A stretch of DNA of 25,185 nucleotides. Source: Mnemiopsis leidyi. Taxonomy: Eukaryota > Ctenophora > Tentaculata > Lobata > Bolinopsidae. Both the position numbers and the translations under genes were made by a program. Under the pieces are notes generated by a model. It saw nothing but the letters and a program-made list of their open reading frames with translations. It made no database searches and was not told the origin of the DNA. The stretch spans positions 153,761 through 178,945 of the forward strand of contig JH153208.1 in the NCBI GenBank assembly GCA_000226015.1, written 5' to 3'. Positions within the stretch are counted from its first letter, which is position 1. Each line of letters starts with the position of its first letter. Shown piece after piece: positions 17,901 through 25,185 of this stretch.

Positions 17901-20700
17901 AAATCGAATTTGTATAAACAAATAGATGTGAAATGAATAAATTTCAAAATCACCAAAATCTAAAGTTCAATGTCATAATAAAGTATGATGGAAATAAGGT
18001 AATTAGTTATAGGTATTTGGATTTAAAAGTTCAAAGTTTCTTACCGACGTGTTTAGCAAATATGCCATGTCGTTGTAAGGCAAGAGCTTGATCCCTTGTT
18101 TTAGGATACCCGACTAGCATCCAGCCCTGGAGAGCGAGAGTGATAGTTATTAACAATTCTAGGTTTTGTAGTTGTCATTTCTGGGTAGGAATTTCAAACG
18201 TGCATTTTCGTTAACTTATTTTTGTTCCGTTTAATTCTTTCTAAACTCGAGATGACAGGACGAGTGACGAGCCATTCAATGTTTTCCTCATTAATGTGAT
18301 AACATTCCATGCATGTTTTACTTCCCGTTAATTTTCACCATACCACAAGTCTGACTTGTCAAGTCGACACATATAGTGCTTTGGTGAATTCTATGCGTAC
18401 TATAGCCCACACACGTGAAAATACCAGTTATCGAGATCAGCCTTGTTTTCAGCGCTAATTGATTATGAAGTGTCCTTCGAAATAAGTCAAAAATGTTCCT
18501 TAAAGACGTATGAAAAAAGATTAGCTGTCATGTACTATCTTGGTCACTCATCATCTGTTGGTGGCCATGGCAACCCGCGCAATTTCGCGCTACTGCATGA
18601 ACAAAATCTTTACGAGCGCGTGACGGCCAGCTATTTTCTGATGAGTCCACTTTTAACTCTTCTGTTGAGCGCCACAAATTGGTGGTTTAAACTTATGAAC
18701 GTCTTCGAGCCTCAAAGATTAACCTTAAACAATACTTAATTATCGGACTCCAGTTAAATAAATCGCAAGAGTCGAGTTGTCTATTGATTGCGGATATGTC
18801 TGTGTGTATTCTAAGATATTATTAAAACTGCTGAAAAGTAAAAGCTTAAAAAAGGAAAACGGCGCTTATGTCAAAAGTTGCATTGACCTCTTGACGCGAT
18901 TAAAGCAGTGTAGTAGTTTATAGAATATAGCATGATGCATATCGGCGTGAAGGCCAGCAAGCTAGTCAAGCTAAATTTTAAGATATCGGGCAATCATCTT
19001 AAATCAAAGCTGACTTCAATATACTTCGACTCATCAGCAGAATAGGTCAAATTTGGCGTTTTGTAATTATCAATAAATTTCACGAGAGAAAAATAATTCC
19101 ATTGACTCCATTGTGTGACACATCACACACACTTTGACGATTTTGCATCGTTAAAATCTATTTACTTTGACCACAAAGGTACCTAAAACTGTACCACATC
19201 GAGTTTTTACCCAACAAGACACAACAAAAACTTACATTATCTGCGCAATCCTTTTTGGAGATTCTCTCTTTAACAAGGGCCCCAAGAACATCCCCTGGAA
19301 TATCGTCTTCCCTGTCTACACAAGCTCTGGCCTGAAATAGAGTGTCTTTATCCAGCATGATACACAGCCTATATTCCCCCTCTGCATCTCTGATAATAAT
19401 TACTGCAAATTACAGATGACATGCACTCTGTAAGGCTATCGCTGCAACACACAAAAAGTCAACAAGCAATGGCATTTAAAAGCATGGATATTAGTAAGGA
19501 GCGACATTTCTCTTTAAGCTACAAATTTCACTGAGTCGAAATACCGATGTGTGCTCGTGAAACTTTATAAAAAAGGAAACAATAGCCACAGCTAAAGACG
19601 GTTGGACAACGTTTTAGACAAACCCACCTGTTTAACAGGCTCGATATCGACTGTAAAGAGATCATCTGTGTCGATCTTGTGGATTCCACTCTCTTTTTCC
19701 ACCAGTTGAGCCTGGGAAACTCATAATTTGACAGAGAAAAGGGGACATAACGACAATTTCACGCCTTGAACGGGAATGACTTTCCATGTAGTATAAAGTT
19801 ATATAAAAATTCATCGTTGTCTGGATGTTGACTATCTCTGGAATATCAGACACAATACATTCTTATTAAGTGCTGTGCATGACATGCTTATATCGCAACT
19901 ACTTTCTACACAACAAGGGCTTAACGTCAGTAAAACTCACTATGCTTCCTTTGCCAGAAGCGGGCGGCCCAATCATCATTATCTGCGGAACTGAGGGGGA
20001 GTCGCTCGTGAGTTTGACCTACCGCAGTTTATCTTACTCTTTATCATGTTTACATGATGTCGATATTTTCGTCAAATCCTATCAGACCAACAAGATAGCC
20101 GTGGTTTTTGAAGACGGAAAATTGGAAAAACATTCGGTGTTAAACTTTTCAGTTGGAAGCATAAAAAACCCAGGTAGCTCCACTGTGATATTGAGGCTTT
20201 TTGCTTCAAATAGTTTACATGTCAGATAAATAAATAGGTATAATTTGATCTTTGGATGAGTTAATATTTTACAAGATGACGAAGTAACCGACCGTCATCA
20301 TTTTCGCGATGAAGCATGTTGATCATGTGCTCCAACGGGTCAGCCGGCTGGGCCACAATTACTTCCTGGATCATTCGCTGAAAAGATAGCACGTTTACAT
20401 AATAAGCGTCTTTAATTACGTTAATGCTTATCAAAAAGCAATAACGAGAACGGAAAAATCTAGCTAACATCTTGACAAGGGAAAGTGTGATACTCTAGCC
20501 GATACTTATTTTAATTACTTCTGAATGAAGGTAAACGAATCTTATAAGACACAGCTGCACTGCTGCAGGTTATTTTACAGTATATTAACTTATTTATTTA
20601 TATGTATTTATCGTACCTCGTAGAGTGAGAACAGCTCATTTTTCTCTGCGTACATCGTGAACTCTGGAGGAATTTTAAGAGGCCGTTTTGTTTCATCCAT
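14972..20700 (-). CDS. AK8: Adenylate kinase 8, 14 coding exons, 483 aa
   Basis: Minus-strand exons are 20700-20617, 20377-20293, 19990-19941, 19711-19628, 19331-19236, 18126-18045, 17895-17824, 17631-17517, 17319-17231, 17081-16950, 16638-16549, 15764-15623, 15509-15371 and 15163-14972. Every junction is GT-AG and in phase, and the sum is 1,452 nt. AK8 transfers phosphate between ATP and AMP (or other nucleoside phosphates) and is known from cilia and flagella. There are two kinase domains. The first has P-loop GPPASGKGS (64-72), [14 protein letters not shown] and GKRVDPQTG (176-184). The second has P-loop GPRGSGKAT (275-283), [14 protein letters not shown] and RRTDPVTG (392-399). The start [14 protein letters not shown] and the end near [13 protein letters not shown] match human AK8 (479 aa) as I know it. 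Exon 2 uses donor G|GTCGGT. The donor of exon 10 is tandemly duplicated (see 16898-16989). Confidence 0.95.
16898..16989 (-). repeat. 46-bp tandem duplication of an AK8 exon end and its splice donor
   Basis: Positions 16898-16943 and 16944-16989 are adjacent copies, 44 of 46 bases identical (differences at 16905/16951 and 16911/16957). On the minus strand each copy holds the last 39-40 bases of exon 10, encoding [13 protein letters not shown], and a GTAAGT donor. The proximal donor (exon end at 16950) keeps the frame with exon 11. The distal donor would add 46 bases, shift the frame, and reach TAA within the added sequence. Confidence 0.93.
18127..19235 (-). other. Largest AK8 intron, possible old insertion
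   Basis: The intron between exons 5 and 6 is 1,109 bp. A stretch at 18540-18640 is richer in GC and CG words (CCCGCGCAATTTCGCGC, GAGCGCGTGACGGCC) than its surroundings and sits in a 98-codon plus-strand frame. That composition resembles the repeat families elsewhere in the window, but I found no clear match. The frame has no recognisable domain and I do not call it a gene. Confidence 0.4.
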
Positions 20701-21404
20701 AGCTCCTTGAACTCTTACTACAGAATTTATCGTTTAGATAAGGCCTGCTTGTAATGATCTTTCAAATAGAAACGTATACGTACAACGTATTTAAATGGCT
20801 AAGTGACAGACAATAGATTATTGATTTTAAGAAATTTTATTCATGCGATAGCTGTTTCAGCATTAGGAGTGTTACGAAACAGAAAAATGCTCGTAAAATA
20901 TCTTTGTAAAGGGATCAAGAGATAATAATTCACAAGTTTACTATCAATCACACATATAAATTGAACAAATAATCATTTTATTGCACGTATAATTTACTCG
21001 GTAAACGATGCTTCACAAATACTTACTTAACAAAACTTCGGATTATCAATACGGTAATGTTATGTTAACTTTCAATTGGAATTCTAACTAGTCATAAACA
21101 ATTACACTCTGTATTAGCATGGTACAAAATCTAAACATTCAGGCACAGGTTCAGTCTTGAGGTAGCATTTAGGGTGAAAACGGCTAAGCTTGTATACAAT
21201 TAAACTGTTTAAACAAACAAGCTATATAATTATCACTACCTAAAAAAGAAATGCAAAATTTACAAGAAGGCTGTAAGGTAATATAAATCTCAATATTTTT
21301 CAGGATCATAATTTGAATAATAACGTACAAAGCATGCAATAAATAACGTTTGATACGAGTTAAGATATTTTTGAGCATTAAATTCCTAAACAACCCAGCT
21401 GGAC
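20701..21404 (-). promoter_or_regulatory. AK8 upstream region and TTLL7 3' region
   Basis: About 700 bases separate the TTLL7 stop codon from the AK8 start codon on the same strand. Minus-strand AATAAA signals lie at 20982-20977 and 20841-20836, the latter only 136 bases before the AK8 ATG. The AK8 promoter must therefore be compact or overlap the TTLL7 3' end. No TATA box is evident. Confidence 0.5.
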
Positions 21405-23450
21405 CTAGCGGGAAGACTTGAGATGATAATTTCCCAACCTAGAACACAACTCAGGGCAAGAACAAAACCTATTGTGACAACATTTTTTAGCTCGCATAGG
21501 TCTACTTGACATGTTGAGTGAATTTTCACCGAGGTTGTTAATGGAACACGACAGCATGGACTTGTTCTTGTACTTGATTATAGAGTTAAAGACAATTTTT
21601 TTTGACCTGAAGGGTACTTTTCCTCCCTGTGGCTTTTTTGTTGTCTGATTTAAATCCTTTTTTGCTGTGTCTTGAGAGTCGGGTGAAGCTGATTCACGAT
21701 CTTTTTTAAAAAGTGAGTCAATTTGTTTGAGAAGCAGCGCATTTGATTTTCGCATGTTCACCTCCATGTCGTCGTTCATGCGTAACCTACGCGCACGCTC
21801 GCCATAGGTATGGAGATTGTGCTCTGACCCAGAGTAAGAGGCATTACTGTTGTTTGGGAGAGAGGCAGGAGAGGAGGTGTACCGAGAAAAGAGGAATGGG
21901 GAAACAGGGGGCGAAGACCAAGGTCTCAGTTTGGCCAAGGGTTGAATCTTGGGAGCTGGTTTGGGGGCACGCTCAGGAGGGTTAACGTTGCTCATCGCAG
22001 TCTGTTCCTCGTGTTCACACTGCTGTAACATGTCCAGCAACTCTGATTCCCGGAGATGCTGCAGCATTCCCTGGTGAGACTTCTGTTCGAGCATGCTTCC
22101 TCGACCTGCTAGAAACGTTTTGAATGCTCCGTTTAACAGTTTGATGTAATCAGCTTGCTTTGAGGTTCGAGCAGGAAATATTCTGTGAAACTTTCCAGAA
22201 TTTTTGTCCTCATACTTGGTTTGTTCGGATACTCTTCGTAACTCCAGCAGCTGTGATCGTAAGAATGTCTTCCTGATGCTGAACTGAGTTTTTCTTTCCA
22301 GGTTGTTTCGTGGTTTTAACAGCCGAGCTCGACTCAGTTGTTTTTGGGCAGCTAGAGCTCTCCACTTTTCACTCGGTTTCAAGTTCAACAGGCTAAAAGC
22401 AGTCCTTATGACATCGAACTTTATGTCAGCATCAACTTTGCTGTCACAACCAAAGCTGGGGCTCCTGTTCACCTCCAAAAGCCAGGGCCGCAACTTCCGG
22501 TCGATAAAGATGTCCATACCCAGAATTTCAAAACATACACTGCTTGAAGCACAGGAAGTCGTGCCAGGCCGGGCCATTCGGTACGTGTGAAGGAGGTATG
22601 GTTCAGCAACGATCAGGGTTTTGATAACTATATCGGTAATACTGTTCCAGAGCATGGTGAAACTGTAGTTGTGGCTTGCCATCCACATTTTCAGGTACTT
22701 AATGCTCCGCTTACTGCCTCGATTTTCGTCATCACAATTTTCGTAATTTTCACTGGACTTGTTGATGCTGTAGTTGGTTAAATGCATGAACATGTTGTCT
22801 AAGTTTTTCTCTGTCGGAGGAGCATATTCATCAGTACTAAACCTCATCAGCCCATCATCGTACAAAAATATCTTTAAGGGATCACAAGAGAGGACAAGAA
22901 CATAAATACGAAGATCAAATTTCATGCCATCCACAATTAAAGGCCTCTCAAGGTACTCCTGTACAACTAAGTTGTCGTGCATCGATAATTTTTCCACATT
23001 TTGTAAAAGATGTATACCATTACCCATTGCTCCATTGGATGGCTTGCAAATAAAGGTCTTGCATTTTCTTCTCTTCCGTAGATCGAGATAATGGTTCATC
23101 AGGGATGTGTAGTCGGCAGGTAGATTCCAAGTTTTGGGGAAGAAATCGTACTCGTCAGGTTGACTTCTCTGCATCTTCTGAAGGTTTCTTGCAAGACAGT
23201 CCTTTCTGGCAATCTCCCCCATTCCAGGAAAGTGGTTGATTCTCTGGTATGGTTTCAGTTCTGCACATCGCTCAGCGTTGATCGTGTGATCAGACCATAT
23301 GATGAAAGAATCATCGTTTTCGGTGGTGGTTTTATAGCCAAGAGCCTCGGCACATCTTCTCACTACATCATACCGTGTTCCATTAACGTTGACTGTTATA
23401 GCAGCCCGTTTCTTCTTCTTAGAAATGCTTTTAGATCCATCCACAGACAT
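21405..23450 (-). CDS. TTLL7: TTLL7-type tubulin polyglutamylase, single exon, 681 aa
   Basis: The enzyme adds glutamate side chains to tubulin tails, using ATP; TTLL7 prefers beta-tubulin and acts on axonemal and neuronal microtubules. The ATG at 23450 is preceded by an in-frame TGA 12 bases upstream. Landmarks are INHFPGM (71-77), the nucleotide-binding CKPSNGAMGNGI (135-146), KFDLRIYVLV (177-186), HLTNYSINK (223-231), GSKRSIK (245-251), FEILGMDIF (307-315) and the metal-binding LLEVNRSPSF (324-333). The N-R-[SA]-PSFG pattern, the GSKRSIK segment and the later FKTFLAGR and LLDMLQQCE segments fit TTLL7 better than TTLL6/13. A basic helical stretch (about 360-420) corresponds to the microtubule-binding domain. 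Human TTLL7 is 887 aa; the far C-terminal region is missing here and replaced by a Ser/Lys/Cys-rich tail. It is the only convincing gene here without introns. Confidence 0.93.
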   Translation of the reverse strand: MSVDGSKSISKKKKRAAITVNVNGTRYDVVRRCAEALGYKTTTENDDSFIIWSDHTINAERCAELKPYQRINHFPGMGEIARKDCLARNLQKMQRSQPDEYDFFPKTWNLPADYTSLMNHYLDLRKRRKCKTFICKPSNGAMGNGIHLLQNVEKLSMHDNLVVQEYLERPLIVDGMKFDLRIYVLVLSCDPLKIFLYDDGLMRFSTDEYAPPTEKNLDNMFMHLTNYSINKSSENYENCDDENRGSKRSIKYLKMWMASHNYSFTMLWNSITDIVIKTLIVAEPYLLHTYRMARPGTTSCASSSVCFEILGMDIFIDRKLRPWLLEVNRSPSFGCDSKVDADIKFDVIRTAFSLLNLKPSEKWRALAAQKQLSRARLLKPRNNLERKTQFSIRKTFLRSQLLELRRVSEQTKYEDKNSGKFHRIFPARTSKQADYIKLLNGAFKTFLAGRGSMLEQKSHQGMLQHLRESELLDMLQQCEHEEQTAMSNVNPPERAPKPAPKIQPLAKLRPWSSPPVSPFLFSRYTSSPASLPNNSNASYSGSEHNLHTYGERARRLRMNDDMEVNMRKSNALLLKQIDSLFKKDRESASPDSQDTAKKDLNQTTKKPQGGKVPFRSKKIVFNSIIKYKNKSMLSCSINNLGENSLNMSSRPMRAKKCCHNRFCSCPELCSRLGNYHLKSSR

Positions 23451-24116
23451 CCAATATACTCATCACCATCTGTATAAAAGCATTATGATATAGTTCCAAT
23501 TCTTACGTTTGGAAAGCTTAAAATCTCTTATGACGATAAAATAACTATAAGATATCAGTTTAATTATTGCGTCACATTATCACATTGTGCATGCAGTGCA
23601 TTCAAAATGTAAAGCTCACCATACAAGTATGGACAACATGGACATACAAGAACACTCTGGGCAGTATATTGGCCATATATCGGCCATAAATCGGCCGTAA
23701 ATCGGCCATATACCATATATAGGCTGTATATAGGCCATCACTGATCTCCCCTCTTCCCAATACAGGATAATACATTATGGTTGTAACCCTGATGTCCCCA
23801 TATCGATTGAAGTTCATCACTCCACACAGCAAGTTTTTATAGTATAATGGCCATCACTGATCTCCCCTTTTCCCCTTTTAGATGTCTTTAACTTTTCACC
23901 TAACTTAAATTGAATATATTTTTAGTGACAGGATGGATTACTTAGGGGTACTGTGTTAAATTCATTTAAGTGGGTCCCAATCCCCATCAACCATTTATGC
24001 TCCTGGATACTTTTAGTTCCTTTCATAACAACCACAGTGACCAGTGACTTTATTGACTAAGCCCATTAACAATATCGATTAACAAACTAATTCAACTGTA
24101 CCAAACTTTCTCACAG
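23451..24116. other. Region upstream of TTLL7 with short repeats
   Basis: The stretch holds the TTLL7 promoter side. At 23670-23740 a loose 11-12 base motif (ATCGGCCATAA and variants) recurs about five times. GGCCATCACTGATCTCCCC occurs at about 23733 and again at about 23848. The 76-codon minus frame at 23602-23832 is a product of these repeats and I do not call it a gene. Confidence 0.5.
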
Positions 24117-24514
24117 ATTCTTTCATGTCCTTCAGAATATTATGAGCATTGAACATGAATTTGAATGCATAACTTCCATCTACCATAAGAATGATCAAAA
24201 CGAAATAAGAATTAGCAATGTTGAAGCTGAAAGACACTTCCAGATGCAGATTCTCCATCCTAGTAAGTGCAAGTTACATTTAACATGTGTTAGTCAAATT
24301 GATAGTCGACACTCAGTGATTTCTCAATCATCTTTCGATCCCCATGGTAATTGACCAAAATTTAATATTACAAATTTTTTCGACAGATTCCAGAATAAAA
24401 CTGGCGGACTTTGTCAGTGAAACAAAAAATATCAGTGAAACTATTATGCCAATTGCCATAATACAAAATATACTATTATTTATTATTGCATGGTCATCAC
24501 TCTTATATTTTTAG
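24117..24514 (+). CDS. Candidate RWD-like domain exons of a plus-strand gene
   Basis: An exon from 24117 (acceptor CTTTCTCACAG) to 24262 (donor CCTA|GTAAGT) is open and encodes VLQNIMSIEHEFECITSIYH followed by EIRISNVEAERHFQMQILHP. The pattern of a helix with E-F-x-x-I-x-S-I-Y followed by a strand resembles the start of RWD domains (IMPACT, RWDD, RNF14 and RNF25 families). Joining to an acceptor TTTCGACAG at 24386 keeps phase and continues to a TAG at 24514, with a very hydrophobic end (IIQNILLFIIAWSSLLYF) like a membrane anchor. The second half does not look like the rest of an RWD domain. Initiation could be at ATG 24142 (82 aa) or in an exon upstream that I did not find. It could also be a gene fragment. 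Confidence 0.35.
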
Positions 24515-24874
24515 AGATATAGGTTGACGGGGCAAAGGAATGAGCTTACTATTCGCTTTTGCTCACACCACAACGTCAACCCAGTAAAACTTTCAAGACA
24601 ACAGGCCTGTGCTCCTATGGGGACATTTAAATTTTTTATTGAACAACAGGCATGGGGTTTAGAATAAGCGAAGTAAATCATTAGAGTGAGGACCTGCCAG
24701 AAGTTTTTTTCTTTCTTTTTTAAAGCGTCTTTGCTGTCACATTAGTGTTCAAAGTCTTAGAAACTTGAATGTAGCTGTTTTAACGTTTTTGGGCATGTGA
24801 TATGAAAATGGACTTAAAAATTGATATCAAATATTAAACATGTTATGACTATTTTATTGATTAAAATCACAAGC
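24515..24874. other. Non-coding stretch, nothing recognised
   Basis: AT-rich sequence with T-runs around 24705-24725. No frame with recognisable features and no repeat that I can match within the window. Confidence 0.45.
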
Positions 24875-25140
24875 GGATCCGATCCAATCAGACCGCTATG
24901 GATTCTGCCAGAATGTTCCTTCGCCGGACTCTTGCAGATCTGCCGCAGATTCTGCCTGAGTCTGCCAGAATGTTCCTTCGCCGGACTCTTGCAGATCTGC
25001 CGCAGATTCTGCCTGAGTCTGCCGAGTGCGATCGGATCCACCATCAACTCGTGGACAGTCTACCAAATTTTGTCCAAAGGAACATTCTTGCAGAATCCCA
25101 GGCGGATCGGAGCAGATCCGGGTGGATCCAGTGCATAAAG
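24875..25140. repeat. GATC-rich dispersed repeat with internal tandem copies
   Basis: The block is bounded by GCGGATCCGATCCAATC near 24874 and GGGTGGATCCAGTGC near 25120, with GATCGGATCCACC inverted at 25030. It is far richer in GC than its surroundings. Words such as GACTCTTGCAGA, GATCGGATCC and CAGATCCG also occur at 2670-2735 in the CXorf65-like intron, so this is a repeat family. Frames are open on both strands only because the internal period is a multiple of three. Confidence 0.65.
24904..25017 (+). repeat. Two perfect 57-bp tandem copies
   Basis: Copy 1 is 24904-24960 and copy 2 is 24961-25017, starting TCTGCCAGAATGTTCCTTCG. They are identical over all 57 bases, and six bases of a third copy follow (25018-25023). 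Identity implies a recent duplication or ongoing homogenisation. Confidence 0.92.
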
Positions 25141-25185
25141 TCTGCAGGTTTAATTCCTGTAAACTTAGAAATGTATTGTACTTTG

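Noticed and set aside
18443-18739. 98-codon plus frame in an AK8 intron
   Set aside because: No recognisable domain or splice partners; composition suggests old repeat DNA.
19870-20229. 119-codon plus-strand frame
   Set aside because: It runs antisense across AK8 exon 3 and its introns; the minus-strand exon carries the P-loop, so this is a shadow.
22303-22590. Plus-strand frames of 64-105 codons over 21743-23477
   Set aside because: They are antisense shadows of the TTLL7 coding sequence, with no domain of their own.
24821-25138. Frames on both strands with a 19-residue repeat
   Set aside because: Openness on both strands follows from a 57-bp tandem unit; composition is that of the repeat, not of a protein.

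Overview
This is eukaryotic nuclear DNA, most likely from a marine, early-branching or otherwise invertebrate animal. All the convincing genes but one are split by short GT-AG introns. The DNA is AT-rich, the proteins match animal ciliary families, and a fragment of an animal-type non-LTR retrotransposon is present. I cannot name the species. I saw no bacterial-style operons, ribosome binding sites, tRNA genes or CRISPR arrays. Most genes had to be assembled exon by exon, using reading-phase continuity across splice sites.

Layout: (1) 1-1060 is repeat DNA, including an element with 23-bp perfect terminal inverted repeats. (2) 1621-4431, minus strand: a six-exon gene matching human CXorf65 (186 aa), starting in a 25-nt coding exon. 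(3) 4432-6313 is a head-to-head intergenic region with one very tentative small gene. (4) 6314-8052, plus: a three-exon gene for a 424-aa protein with a C2-like N-terminal half. (5) 8343-12013, plus: a nine-exon gene for a 469-aa protein with a PH domain and a coiled coil, followed by a diverged extra copy of its last 20 codons. A repeat-family copy sits in its seventh intron. (6) 12430-13110, minus: a 5'-truncated LINE. (7) 13353-13721, plus: a two-exon gene for a 70-aa helical protein. (8) 14972-20700, minus: a complete 14-exon AK8 gene (483 aa, two adenylate kinase domains). (9) 21405-23450, minus: an intronless TTLL7-type tubulin polyglutamylase (681 aa). (10) 24117-24514, plus: two candidate exons of an RWD-like protein. 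(11) 24875-25140: a GATC-rich repeat with two perfect 57-bp tandem copies.

The recognised genes share a ciliary theme. AK8 is an axonemal nucleotide kinase, TTLL7 glutamylates tubulin, and CXorf65-type proteins are small uncharacterised proteins of animals. The C2 and PH proteins are not known to me by name, and a role in the same compartment is only a guess from their neighbours. The most interesting structural features are a 46-bp tandem duplication that doubles a splice donor in AK8, and the duplicated coding tail of the PH gene, whose changes are mostly synonymous.
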